64,000 bases of DNA from Oenococcus kitaharae DSM 17330 (GTDB lineage: Bacteria; Bacillota; Bacilli; Lactobacillales; Lactobacillaceae), in assembly GCF_000241055.1 (NCBI RefSeq), contig NZ_CM001398.1, positions 531,190-595,189 of the forward strand, read 5' to 3'. The first letter of the stretch is position 1, and each line of letters opens with the position of its first letter. Positions 4,950-13,418 of this stretch are shown piece by piece. The notes below the pieces were generated by a model that was not told where the DNA came from, did no database searches, and was given only the letters and a program-made list of their open reading frames with translations. The translations under genes and the position numbers were made by a program.

Positions 4950-6482
4950 CTATGCTTGCCCTCTTTGAAAATCTGCAATATTTTGATACTCACTTTTAAG
5001 CTGCCTACTCAAACGAATATAGATCGGAACTAACTGTCGGTAAGCCTTGAAATTGTTTGAATCAGGTTCATAAGTATTAGTTTTGCCAATAAAATTTTTA
5101 ACTACTTTCAAATCATCAACCAAGCCAAGGGACTTCATCCCAACAACAGCAGCCCCCAAACAAGATGATTCAAAATCTTCTGGTATCGTAATTGGTGTTT
5201 CAAAAATATCAGCCAAAATTTGCCTGCATAAAGGCGACTGAGTAAACCCTCCCGTTGCCATAATAGATTTAGGTTTGCCAACGACTTCTTCCAAAGCCAA
5301 AAGTACCGTATACAGATTATAAACAATGCCCTCCAAAATTGCCCGAACCATATTTGCTCGAGTATGCATTTGAGTTAGCCCAAAGAAAGTACCACGGGCA
5401 TCGGCGTCCCATATTGGAGCGCGCTCGCCGCCTAAGAAAGGCAGAAAAATCAAACCATCGGCACCAGCTGGGACTGTCTCTGCAATTTTAGTCAACAAAT
5501 CGTACGAATCTATCTTCAATAAAGCAGCCGTATTTTGTTCGGCATCAAAGAGGTTATCTCGTGCCCAGCGAAAAATCACGCCACCGTTGTTAACTGGGCC
5601 GCCTACAACCCACAATTTTTTAGTCAATGCATAACAAAAAACACGTTCCTTGGGGTCAATAACGGGGTGGTCAGTCACAACACGAACACCACCAGAGGTG
5701 CCAATGGTCACTGCTACTTCACCTTCGCTAATTGCACCTACACCTAAATTTGATAACGCACCATCAAAAGCACCTTGTATAAAGGGAGCATCTGAAGGAT
5801 ACCCAAGTATTTTTGCGTACTCCGCATTCATATGAAGGGTTTGTTGATAGCCATCAACTATTTTGGGTAACTGATTTCTGTTCACGCCAGTCAATTCAAG
5901 TGCTCGGTTATCCCAATCTAAATTAAAGATGTTGAAAATTCCGGTACAGCTCGCAACAGAGATATCTATTTGCCAAACATTGAATAAACGATAGAAAATG
6001 TACTCTTTAACCCCACAATAATAAGCAGTCTTGGTATAAATCTCAGGATGTTCATTTTTTAACCAAAGCAGTTTACATAGCGGTGACATAGGATGTATCG
6101 GCGTGCCGGTATGCTGATAGAGAAGACTGCCAGTACCATTTCTTTTCAATTCTTCAGCATATTTAGTTGCTCGAGTATCAGCCCACGTAATGATCCTAGT
6201 TAAAGGCTGGTGATCTTTGTCTAAAGCGATCAAGCTTTGGTTGGCGCTTGAGAAAGAAACACCACGCAAAGTTCCGTGCTTAAAATCTGTTTTTCGTAGA
6301 ATTTCTTGTAAGCCGTGGATAACAGCATCGAAAATTTCATCAGGATCTTCTTCGGCCATACCATTTGTATCACGGTACAAAGCATATAGGTTATTGGAAT
6401 AAGCTAACGCTTTGCCTTCCAAATCATAAAGAACAGCTTTCGTACTGGTTGTGCCAATATCCATACCAATTATATAATCCAT
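4950..6482 (-). CDS. gntK: gluconate kinase, FGGY family
   Basis: A 510-residue FGGY sugar kinase. The N-terminal phosphate-binding motif GMDIGTTSTK (residues 6-15), WADTRA (about 142-147) and the C-terminal ATGGFTQSPLCRQILAD segment (about 412) are in place, and the length is normal for the family. With GntP next to it, ATP-dependent phosphorylation of D-gluconate to 6-phosphogluconate is the expected reaction; this feeds the phosphoketolase route of heterofermentation. FGGY kinases have broad specificity, so a related ketogluconate or pentose cannot be excluded. The gene lies 31 nt after gntP. Confidence 0.85.
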   Translation of the reverse strand: MDYIIGMDIGTTSTKAVLYDLEGKALAYSNNLYALYRDTNGMAEEDPDEIFDAVIHGLQEILRKTDFKHGTLRGVSFSSANQSLIALDKDHQPLTRIITWADTRATKYAEELKRNGTGSLLYQHTGTPIHPMSPLCKLLWLKNEHPEIYTKTAYYCGVKEYIFYRLFNVWQIDISVASCTGIFNIFNLDWDNRALELTGVNRNQLPKIVDGYQQTLHMNAEYAKILGYPSDAPFIQGAFDGALSNLGVGAISEGEVAVTIGTSGGVRVVTDHPVIDPKERVFCYALTKKLWVVGGPVNNGGVIFRWARDNLFDAEQNTAALLKIDSYDLLTKIAETVPAGADGLIFLPFLGGERAPIWDADARGTFFGLTQMHTRANMVRAILEGIVYNLYTVLLALEEVVGKPKSIMATGGFTQSPLCRQILADIFETPITIPEDFESSCLGAAVVGMKSLGLVDDLKVVKNFIGKTNTYEPDSNNFKAYRQLVPIYIRLSRQLKSEYQNIADFQRGQA

Positions 6483-6513
6483 TAAAAAATCATTCCTTTC
6501 TCAAAATTTCGTT

Positions 6514-7848
6514 TCACATAAAAGCTGAAACCGCCAAGATAGATAAGAGTCCAGAAACAGAAATGACTGTTGTCAATGTTGTCCAAGATAGAAACGTTTC
6601 TTTTAAACTCAATCCAAAATACTCTTTAATCATCCAGAAACCTGCATCATTGACATGATCAGCAAAGACACTGCCTGCACCGATGGCTAAAACAATTAAA
6701 GCTGGATTAACGGCAGAATTATTTACAATCGAAGTGACTAAACTGGCAGCGGTGATTGAAGCCACGGTTGAAGACCCCAAGCTAACTCTAAGCAAGGCGG
6801 CGATGAGCCAAGCAATCAGAATCGGTGAAAAGTTTGTTTGTCCAAACAACTGACCAATATATTTTGAAACCCCACCATCAACTAAGACTTGTTTGAAGGC
6901 TCCACCACCGCCAATAATTAAGAGCATCATGGAAATCTGTTGAACAGATTCAGTCATAGATGCGCCGATTTTTTTGATATTAATACCTCTAAAAATACCC
7001 ATCGTGAAAATAGCGACCAGCAAAGAAATCAGCATCGAGGCATCTGGAGCACCGACAAATTGAATGAACTCATTAATAAAATTGTTTTTTGGCAAAATAA
7101 AGGAACATATCGTTGCAATACTGATCAAAATAACAGGCAGCAACGCTGTTAAGACACTAATCGTAAAACCAGGAGTTTCGTCGATTTTAAACTCTTTATA
7201 ATGTCCCAGCACGGAAACATCAACATCTTTACGATAAACTCTTGGATAAAACTTATGCAAAAAATAGTTGAAAATTGGTCCAGAAATAATGATTGTCGGA
7301 ATCGAAACAATGATTCCTAGCAGCAAAACATGTCCCAAAGGTACATTTAAAGCCTGCGCAACGGCTGTTGGCGCCGGATGCGGCGGCAGAAAACCGTGAG
7401 CAACATTCAGGGTGGCTGCCATAGGGATTCCCAGATACATCAACGGAAGATCAACCTCTCTGGCAATAACGAAGATAATCGGCAATAGGACAACCAGACC
7501 AACTTCAAAGAATAAGGCCAAACCAATAATAAAGGAAGTCAAAATAACGGCGATTTGGATATTTCTCTTTCCGAAAGTCTTAATTAACTTATTGGCGATT
7601 CGAAAACCACCACCAGAATCAGAAATCAACTTCCCGAGCATGGAACCAAAACCAAAAATAATCGCCAAATGACCTAGTTGGCTACCAATACCATTTTCAA
7701 TACTGGTCGGAATATTGGCGATCGGAATGCCCAAGGCTAGAGCGGCCAAAAAAGCCGTGATTACTAGAGAAACAAAAGTATTTAGTTTTAATTTTGTAAT
7801 TAAAAAAATGAGCAGTATAACGCCTAATAAAACAATCAAGAGTGGCAT
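6514..7848 (-). CDS. gntP: gluconate:H+ symporter, GntP family
   Basis: A 444-residue integral membrane protein of the GntP family with about a dozen hydrophobic segments. Typical stretches are GFLPPHPAPTAVAQAL (about residue 152), DHVNDAGFWMIKEYFGLS near the C-terminus and SLGSSTVASITAASL. These proteins import gluconate and related sugar acids with protons. Start ATG follows an AAGGAA ribosome site; it is 15 nt downstream of the dehydrogenase gene, so the two are co-transcribed. Substrate assignment rests on family and neighbours. Confidence 0.9.
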   Translation of the reverse strand: MPLLIVLLGVILLIFLITKLKLNTFVSLVITAFLAALALGIPIANIPTSIENGIGSQLGHLAIIFGFGSMLGKLISDSGGGFRIANKLIKTFGKRNIQIAVILTSFIIGLALFFEVGLVVLLPIIFVIAREVDLPLMYLGIPMAATLNVAHGFLPPHPAPTAVAQALNVPLGHVLLLGIIVSIPTIIISGPIFNYFLHKFYPRVYRKDVDVSVLGHYKEFKIDETPGFTISVLTALLPVILISIATICSFILPKNNFINEFIQFVGAPDASMLISLLVAIFTMGIFRGINIKKIGASMTESVQQISMMLLIIGGGGAFKQVLVDGGVSKYIGQLFGQTNFSPILIAWLIAALLRVSLGSSTVASITAASLVTSIVNNSAVNPALIVLAIGAGSVFADHVNDAGFWMIKEYFGLSLKETFLSWTTLTTVISVSGLLSILAVSAFM

Positions 7849-7863
7849 AATTAATTCCTTCTT

Positions 7864-8637
7864 TTACCTAAGTAGATATCCGCCATCGACAGCAATCGTT
7901 GAGCCAGTGACATAATTAGAAGCTTTACTTGCAAGATAAATCACAGTTCCCATAAGTTCTGAAGGAGCTGCCCAATGATTTTCTGGGATGTGGGCCAAAA
8001 TTTCATGGTTTCGTTCCTTGTCTTCTTGTAAGGGCTTGGTCATTGCTGTATCGATATAGCCTGGTGCAATGGCATTAACTTGAATGCCTTCCGGCGCCAA
8101 GGCATCTGCGTATGCTTTGGTTAAACCGATAACGCCGTGCTTACTAGCTGTATATGGAAAAATAAACTTCCCAGCTCTAAATGACTGCATGGACCCGATA
8201 TTGATTATTTTTCCCGAATGTTGTTGGGCCATAACTTTAGCGGCCTCATGAGACAAGAAATACAGTGCGTTCAAATTGATATTAATGACTTTCAGCCAAT
8301 CACTATCCTTGAAATCCAATATCTTATTTCTAATCTGTACACCGGCATTATTAACTAAAATATCTAACTGACCAAATTTATCAATACAGCTAGAAATAAT
8401 TTTTTTCGCTGCGTCATCCTCGGTGATATCCTGTTGCATAAACTCTGCTTTTTGACCAAAAGCGGACACAATTTTGTTCGTCTCCGACCATCCTTTATCC
8501 GTGCGGCTAACAATAAAAACATCTGCCCCTGCCATCGCCAGAGCCTTTGTGTAATATTGGCCCAGTCCTGATGCACCCCCAGTAATTAAGGCTACTTGGC
8601 CTTTGATATTAAACAAATCATTTGAATTTGAAACCAT
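7864..8637 (-). CDS. gluconate 5-dehydrogenase / KduD-like short-chain dehydrogenase
   Basis: A 257-residue classical SDR: NAD(P)-binding TGGASGLG (about 19-26), NNAG, and the catalytic Ser-Tyr-Lys (GSMQSF..., YTASK at about 160). The C-terminal part (HIPENHWAAPSELMGTVIYL, VDGGYLLR) resembles both IdnO/Gno (5-ketogluconate reductase) and KduD. In this operon it would interconvert gluconate and a keto-gluconate, allowing entry of ketogluconates and disposal or gain of NAD(P)H. It is the first gene of the operon, preceded by a GGAGGT ribosome site and the regulated promoter at 8692-8720. Confidence 0.8.
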   Translation of the reverse strand: MVSNSNDLFNIKGQVALITGGASGLGQYYTKALAMAGADVFIVSRTDKGWSETNKIVSAFGQKAEFMQQDITEDDAAKKIISSCIDKFGQLDILVNNAGVQIRNKILDFKDSDWLKVININLNALYFLSHEAAKVMAQQHSGKIINIGSMQSFRAGKFIFPYTASKHGVIGLTKAYADALAPEGIQVNAIAPGYIDTAMTKPLQEDKERNHEILAHIPENHWAAPSELMGTVIYLASKASNYVTGSTIAVDGGYLLR

Positions 8638-8654
8638 CTTACCTCCGTGTTTTT

Positions 8655-8674
8655 AAGGTTTATCGATAAACCTT
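8655..8674. promoter_or_regulatory. operator of the gluconate operon (LacI-type)
   Basis: AAGGTTTATCGATAAACCTT is a perfect 20-bp palindrome with the central CG typical of LacI-family operators. It sits between the presumed transcription start and the ribosome site of the first operon gene, a roadblock position. Confidence 0.8.
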
Positions 8675-8678
8675 TAAA

Positions 8679-8692
8679 AGTAAACGCTTTCA
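8679..8692 (-). promoter_or_regulatory. cre site (CcpA)
   Basis: On the minus strand TGAAAGCGTTTACT fits the cre consensus at every constrained position. It touches the -10 box and covers the transcription start, so CcpA binding would repress the operon when preferred sugars are present. Confidence 0.8.
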
Positions 8693-8720
8693 TAATAAGC
8701 TGATTTGAAATTGGAGTCAA
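8692..8720 (-). promoter_or_regulatory. promoter of the gluconate operon
   Basis: TTGACT (8720-8715), a 17-nt spacer and TATTAT (8697-8692): one of the best vegetative promoters in the window. Confidence 0.8.
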
Positions 8721-8948
8721 CTAAAATTGACAATTTTTCAAAATTTAAAATCTTTATTTACATACCTTTCGATGACAAGCCCTTAAGATCTAACTCCAAA
8801 TTTACCAAGAAACAGCTCGAGGAAAAGCGATTACCAAGCCATTCGAAACTGTTAATTATATCAATTGCTGTCCAAAAAAATTTAATTTATAATCCAATGA
8901 GTACAGGTTAAATTTCATAGATTCATGATTTAATTTTAATTCCTCAGA

Positions 8949-8984
8949 CAAAAACCTCACCAGCCCTTAGTTAGTGAGGTTTTT
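8949..8984. terminator. bidirectional terminator
   Basis: CCTCAC / GTGAGG stem flanked by A-run and T-run. The 410 nt between the gluconate operon and the MerR gene otherwise hold only that operon's promoter region and a doubtful 68-codon frame (8705-8911). Confidence 0.75.
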
Positions 8985-9047
8985 GTTGAACTTGTTATCT
9001 TCCTGATAAGCTTATAGGACAAGTTATTTATTTCTATGAAAAAGAAG

Positions 9048-9647
9048 TTAATATTTCAAGTTTGACAATAATTTAAAGCAGGCAAGGACGGTGTTTGTGT
9101 TCTCTTTTTTAAAATATAAATTTATATATTTGTCTTTCTTTAAAAATATATTTGGTTTCACATTTTTATTCATAAGATCGGAAAAAAGGCCTGATAACCA
9201 TTTATGGGCTTCCGATTGATAGTTTTTCTTTGTGAGCTCGACCAAATAATTCACGATATGTTCTTCTCCGTGGTCATAACTATTCGTATCTTTTGTAAGA
9301 GCGCTGTATCTTGCTATTTTAATTTTGATCGCAAGTAAAGCTACTTCAATATCGTCTCGATATTCTCTCAACTTTTGTTCCTGTTGGGATAAGGTTTGTA
9401 GACGTTTCTCAAAAACTTTGCCCGTCAATTGTTCTGTTTCGACCATTGATTTTATTTGTTTGATAGGGATTTTAACAGCTCTAAAACAGCGTATAAGCTC
9501 TAAATTGCTCATATCTTCCTGAGTGAATATACGATAACCACTGGCATTGCGCTTTAGGTCTGGTAACAGACCTAAATGATCGTAGTATCGAATTGTTGCG
9601 ATGGATAAACCAGTGATTTGAGAAACTTGGAGTATTGTCTTTTTCAT
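9048..9647 (-). CDS. MerR-family regulator
   Basis: A 199-residue regulator taking the start at MKKTILQVSQ (9647); the upstream in-frame extension overlaps the divergent promoter. Residues 4-70 form the winged helix-turn-helix of the MerR family (LSIATIRYYDHLGLLPDLKRNASGYR, then a second helix pair), followed by a coiled-coil dimerisation helix (about 75-120). The C-terminal 80 residues lack conserved cysteines and match no ligand domain known to me, so the signal is not a typical metal. It faces the SDR gene, whose promoter contains a MerR-type operator in a 19-nt spacer, so it most likely activates that gene. Confidence 0.85.
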   Translation of the reverse strand: MKKTILQVSQITGLSIATIRYYDHLGLLPDLKRNASGYRIFTQEDMSNLELIRCFRAVKIPIKQIKSMVETEQLTGKVFEKRLQTLSQQEQKLREYRDDIEVALLAIKIKIARYSALTKDTNSYDHGEEHIVNYLVELTKKNYQSEAHKWLSGLFSDLMNKNVKPNIFLKKDKYINLYFKKENTNTVLACFKLLSNLKY

Positions 9648-9667
9648 AGGGAATTTAAATACATGGT

Positions 9668-9698
9668 TTGCGCTAAAGTGTACTTCAGGGTTTAGGAT
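9668..9698 (+). promoter_or_regulatory. MerR-type promoter of the SDR gene
   Basis: TTGCGC (9668-9673) and TAGGAT (9693-9698) are separated by 19 nt, the over-long spacer of MerR-activated promoters. The spacer holds the dyad CTAAAGTGTACTTCAG (9673-9688), similar in form to targets of AdhR/NmlR-type regulators. Confidence 0.7.
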
Positions 9699-9727
9699 AT
9701 TGTCAAGAACTTTTAGGAGAATGAAAT

Positions 9728-10762
9728 ATGGCATCAATACAGAAACCTTTAATTAACGACCCCTTCAACTATCGCACTACGGCTGACAAAATTATGAAGC
9801 ATATTAATTTGCATGGCAAGAACGTTATTGTAACCGGTGGCTATAGTGGAATTGGACTTAAAGTAGTTACTAAACTTTCTAAGGCAGGTGCCCATGTGAT
9901 AGTTCCAGCAAGATCTGTCCAAAAAGCGGAGAAAGTGCTCCACAGACTTTCAAATATCGATGTATATCAATTGGATCTCATGGACAGCAATTCAATTGAA
10001 AATTTTGGAAATAAAATCAATCAAAATAAAATTGCTATTGATTTATTAATCTGTAATGCTGGAATTATGTTTGCACCATTACGCCGAGATAGTCGCGGCA
10101 ATGAATCACAATTATCAACAAACTATTTAGGGCATTTTGAGCTAGTTTCTGTCTTATACTCGGCACTAAAATTATCCAAAAACGCAAGAGTAATTTTAGT
10201 TACCTCTAGATCTCAAAGTTGGAATGGAATTGATTTTAACGATCCTAATTTTGAAACCAAAGAATATGATTCGCGTATGGCTTATGCACAATCCAAAGTT
10301 GCCGATATTCTTTTCGCAGTGGAGCTCGATAAAAGGGTTAGGAAAGATCATATCCGGGCATTTGCTGTCCACCCTGGATTAGTTCCCGGCACTAACTTGG
10401 GCCGTTTTATGATTCATGACAGCCATGTATTGTCAAATTTGTATAGCTTAATATTGAATCGCTTTGGTGCTTCAAGGTTATTTAGTTGGAAAAATAAAAT
10501 TATGTCTCTTATGCATGAAAATAAAGAATATGACTATATTAAGAATGTTAATCAGGGTGCTGCTAGTATCTTGTGGGCGGCCACTAGTCATTTACTTGAT
10601 GGCATGGGAGGTGTGTTTATCGAGGATTGTAACGTTGGCATTTTAGTTCCCTCCGACTCAAAATCAAAGTTTGGCGTAAGACCTTGGTCAGTTGATAGTA
10701 TATTAGCTCAGCGTCTTTGGTTTTTGGGAGAAAAAATAGCTGGAATAAGATTCGAACCTTAA
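9728..10762 (+). CDS. short-chain dehydrogenase (extended, retinol-dehydrogenase-like)
   Basis: A 344-residue SDR. The NAD(P) site TGGYSGIG lies at about residues 36-43, NAG at about 109, and the catalytic motif YAQSK at about 184, followed by VHPGLVPGTNLGR. This arrangement is shared with the retinol dehydrogenase/WWOX-like branch and with many bacterial oxidoreductases of unknown substrate. A ribosome site AGGAG sits 8 nt before the ATG; an earlier ATG at 9721 runs quickly into a stop. It is the only apparent target of the divergent MerR regulator, so it may respond to an aldehyde, quinone or drug-like compound; the substrate is not known. Confidence 0.85.
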   Translation: MASIQKPLINDPFNYRTTADKIMKHINLHGKNVIVTGGYSGIGLKVVTKLSKAGAHVIVPARSVQKAEKVLHRLSNIDVYQLDLMDSNSIENFGNKINQNKIAIDLLICNAGIMFAPLRRDSRGNESQLSTNYLGHFELVSVLYSALKLSKNARVILVTSRSQSWNGIDFNDPNFETKEYDSRMAYAQSKVADILFAVELDKRVRKDHIRAFAVHPGLVPGTNLGRFMIHDSHVLSNLYSLILNRFGASRLFSWKNKIMSLMHENKEYDYIKNVNQGAASILWAATSHLLDGMGGVFIEDCNVGILVPSDSKSKFGVRPWSVDSILAQRLWFLGEKIAGIRFEP

Positions 10763-10907
10763 GGCCAAAGTTTGATATATTATTGGTCAGCGGAATAACT
10801 AGTAGTTAGACAGAGGTATTATTTTATGTTTTATGTATCTCTCTAAAATATTAGCCCGATTGGTTTCAACGAAGGCCATTGAAATCTTAAGTCTTCGGAG
10901 ATCTTGT

Positions 10908-10950
10908 GATTACAAAAAAGCAAGAACATACTTCTTGCTTTTTTGTAATC
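10908..10950. terminator. long perfect palindromic terminator
   Basis: GATTACAAAAAAGCAAGAA and its exact complement around a 5-nt loop. It ends the SDR gene and could act in both directions. The rest of 10763-11119 is gene-free; it holds a second hairpin (TTGATTAC/GTAATCAA, 11020-11043) repeating the GATTAC motif. Confidence 0.8.
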
Positions 10951-11119
10951 ACTCTGAAAAATGATCATGTCCGTGAAGTCATTTACTGACCTTTCTTTTT
11001 AATAAATTTGATTACTTTTTTGATTACTTTCTTTCGTAATCAAGGAGCATACTCAGAACAACATTAAGCCTGAAAAATGCCTAACCACGGGCTTTGTACA
11101 CCTATAGAACATATTGTTA

Positions 11120-11192
11120 TGGACATTACGGGATTCGAACCCGTGACCTCTGCCATGCGAAGGCAGCGCTCTCCCAGCTGAGCTAAACGCCC
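11120..11192 (-). tRNA. tRNA-Ala (anticodon CGC)
   Basis: A complete 73-nt cloverleaf: acceptor GGGCGTT / AATGTCC with the G3-U70 pair that defines alanine tRNA, anticodon stem CTGCC / GGCAG with loop TTCGCAT, and T-loop TTCGAAT. The anticodon CGC reads GCG. The 3' CCA is not encoded. It lies 48 nt downstream of tyrS on the same strand. Confidence 0.95.
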
Positions 11193-11196
11193 GAAG

Positions 11197-11225
11197 AAAC
11201 GAATGCGTATGGAACGCGTTCGTTT
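11197..11225 (-). terminator. hairpin between tyrS and tRNA-Ala
   Basis: AAACGAACGCGT / ACGCATTCGTTT (one mismatch) directly precedes the tRNA 5' end. It lacks a strong T-run, so it may be a weak tyrS terminator or a processing signal for a tyrS-tRNA transcript. Confidence 0.45.
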
Positions 11226-11239
11226 ATTACATATTCATT

Positions 11240-12493
11240 CTAATGTACTTTGGCTAGAAAATATTTTTTCTTTCCGCGGCGGATAATCACAAAATGGCCT
11301 TCGAATTTGTCTGCAGGATTGACCACTGCGTCAACATCAGTGATTTTTTGACCATTGATTGAAATAGCACCATTTTTCAAATCCTCACGTGCCTGACGTT
11401 TGGACTTTTCAATGAGGTTATCTTGCGTCAGCAGGTCCAAGACAGGAATTTCACCACTATCGATTGTTATAGAAGGCACACTGGAAAACGCCGCTGCTAC
11501 CTGCTTACCGGTAAGATTCTGTACCTCACCGGTAAATAAAATCTGTGAAATTTTTTCGGCTTCTTGAACAGCTTCCGGTCCGTGCACAAAAGCCGTTACT
11601 TCTTGGGCCAAACGTTTTTGTGCGGCACGTTCTTCTGGTGCTTCAGCAACTTGTTTGGCTAACTGATCAATTTCATCTGGATTTAAGAAAGTGAAAATCT
11701 TTAATAGCTTGATAACATCAGTGTCGGATTGATTGTAGAAGAATTGATAAAACTCATAAGGCGACAGCAGATCTGGATCCAACCAAATGGCACCGCCGGC
11801 AGATTTACCAAATTTTGTGCCATCGGATTTCAATAACAGTGGCACGGTCAAGCCAAAAGCTTTAGCCTCTGGACCAACCATTTTGTGGATTAATTCGACA
11901 CCACTGGAAATGTTGCCGTACTGGTCGCTGCCGCCTACCTGCAGCTGCACGTCTTTTTCTTTATACAAAGTATAAAAATCAATCGCCTGGAGAATTTGAT
12001 AAGTGAATTCTGTAAAGCTGATGCCGACTTCCAAGCGGGAGGCGACAACATCTCGTTTCAGCATGACGTTGATCGGAAACAATTTTCCGAAATCGCGTAA
12101 AAATGAAATCAGGTTGAGTTTGGATAGCCAATCATAATTGTTGACAATCTCAAAACCATCTTTACCGAATAGACGAGTTAACTGTTTTGTAATTCGCTTC
12201 ACGTTTTCATCAAAAACATCAGGGGGCAACAGTTGCCTTTCTGTGGCTTTTCCTGAAGGGTCGCCGATCATACCTGTGCCGCCGCCAATCACAATCACTG
12301 GTCGATGGCCGGCATTTTGGAATCTTTTCAAAATTGTCAGCGGGATTAAATTACCAATATGGATCGATTTTGCGGTTGGGTCAACACCTACATACAAGCT
12401 GATTTTTTTTGTTTTCAGCAAGTCAGTCAGGCCGGCTTCGTCAGTGGTTTGATTAATGGAACCACGCCATTTTAGATCTTCGATAATGCCCAT
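11240..12493 (-). CDS. tyrS: tyrosyl-tRNA synthetase
   Basis: A 417-residue class I aminoacyl-tRNA synthetase that charges tRNA-Tyr. It has the HIGH-type motif in PTAKSIHIGNL (about residues 40-50), GGGTGMIGDPSG, the tyrosine-binding TEFTYQ and SDQYGN segments, and the KMSKS equivalent KFGKS (about 230); the C-terminal 70 residues are an S4 RNA-binding domain. The start at MGIIEDLKWRG is fixed by a GGAGG ribosome site at about 12500; an in-frame extension upstream lies inside the T-box leader. Expression is controlled by that T-box. Confidence 0.97.
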   Translation of the reverse strand: MGIIEDLKWRGSINQTTDEAGLTDLLKTKKISLYVGVDPTAKSIHIGNLIPLTILKRFQNAGHRPVIVIGGGTGMIGDPSGKATERQLLPPDVFDENVKRITKQLTRLFGKDGFEIVNNYDWLSKLNLISFLRDFGKLFPINVMLKRDVVASRLEVGISFTEFTYQILQAIDFYTLYKEKDVQLQVGGSDQYGNISSGVELIHKMVGPEAKAFGLTVPLLLKSDGTKFGKSAGGAIWLDPDLLSPYEFYQFFYNQSDTDVIKLLKIFTFLNPDEIDQLAKQVAEAPEERAAQKRLAQEVTAFVHGPEAVQEAEKISQILFTGEVQNLTGKQVAAAFSSVPSITIDSGEIPVLDLLTQDNLIEKSKRQAREDLKNGAISINGQKITDVDAVVNPADKFEGHFVIIRRGKKKYFLAKVH

Positions 12494-12505
12494 AAAAACC
12501 TCCGG

Positions 12506-12716
12506 ATAATAAAAAACGCCTCGATATGATCGGGACGAATTTCTCCGCGGTACCACCCGGATTGTGTTTTTGCAAACACCAGCTTAATTATCGAGACGGA
12601 TCTCAAAAAGATAGTTGCTGTGTAATTCGTGAATTTTCTGGGTCGGTTTTCAACTAGCACCGACTCTCTAAATGACCGCCAATTCACTACTGTCAGCTGA
12701 GATTGTCTACATTGTA
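12506..12716 (-). promoter_or_regulatory. T-box leader of tyrS
   Basis: The invariant T-box sequence GGGTGGTACCGCGG lies at 12558-12545 (minus strand), followed by a terminator (12537-12511) with a T6 run 17 nt before the gene. A TACAAT -10 box is at 12716-12711. The stem I region contains GAATTACAC, which offers a TAC tyrosine specifier codon. Uncharged tRNA-Tyr would stabilise the antiterminator and turn tyrS on. Confidence 0.93.
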
Positions 12717-12722
12717 CCAGAA

Positions 12723-13418
12723 TCATGGCAGTAGTGAAATGATCATTTTGACAAGCAGATAGAAAAGAAAAACAAGCACAAAAGCAGTGGCACCGATAAT
12801 CATTTCTTGTTGGAGTAATTCCACGAGTATACTCATCGATACATTTTTAAATACTTTCATGGCCAGTGCTGCTAGAAAAATCAGCAATAACGCGATCCAA
12901 AGCCCTTGACTAGCATTATGGAAATCAGCGCTGGATAAGCCGACACCCAGCAATAGCGAGAATGTGAGCAGCAGCCACAGAAAAAATTGCCAATCCAGAT
13001 TAAGGGTGAAATTGAATAAATTTGGCTGGAGATAAAGAGTTAAAAAGTAAATAACGATGCCGTTTCCGAAAATTGGTGCTGTACCGATTAACAAATTTCC
13101 GAATGTCTGCCAAGGATTTCTAGGGTTAGCGGAATGTTGCACAAAACCTACTTGGTTGTTTTTCGGCAGCTGTAACAAGCGAAAATGCTGGATATGATGA
13201 CCGAAAAGCAATGCCATGATCAGATGGGATAATTCGTGAACAATGATTCCCAAAGAAGCCAATAATAGATAACAGTTTGTTCCCAAGCGTCCTGTGATCA
13301 CACTGGCAAGCCAGTTGGATAAACAAGATAGCAACCAAGAAAAAAGGCCGGGCAAAATCAGCAGCATGATCGATAGCATCGCGAAATATTCAAGGATTGT
13401 TTCAGCGACTAAAATCAC
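12723..13418 (-). CDS. M50-like membrane metalloprotease homologue
   Basis: A 231-residue membrane protein with about six hydrophobic segments. The second carries VHELSHLIMALLFGH (about residues 58-72), with the zinc-binding HExxH signature; no clear partner NxDG-type third ligand was seen. It belongs to the M50/site-2-protease-like proteins common in lactic acid bacteria, for which substrates are unknown. It starts at a GTG codon that overlaps the ybaK stop by one base, so translation is probably coupled. It might be an inactive relative. Confidence 0.65.
   Translation of the reverse strand: MILVAETILEYFAMLSIMLLILPGLFSWLLSCLSNWLASVITGRLGTNCYLLLASLGIIVHELSHLIMALLFGHHIQHFRLLQLPKNNQVGFVQHSANPRNPWQTFGNLLIGTAPIFGNGIVIYFLTLYLQPNLFNFTLNLDWQFFLWLLLTFSLLLGVGLSSADFHNASQGLWIALLLIFLAALAMKVFKNVSMSILVELLQQEMIIGATAFVLVFLFYLLVKMIISLLP

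Noticed and set aside
8705-8911. 68-codon plus-strand ORF
   Set aside because: It begins over the -35 box of the gluconate promoter, lacks a ribosome site and has low-complexity Lys/Ile/Phe composition from AT-rich DNA.
12472-12726. 84-codon minus-strand ORF before tyrS
   Set aside because: It is the T-box leader read as protein.
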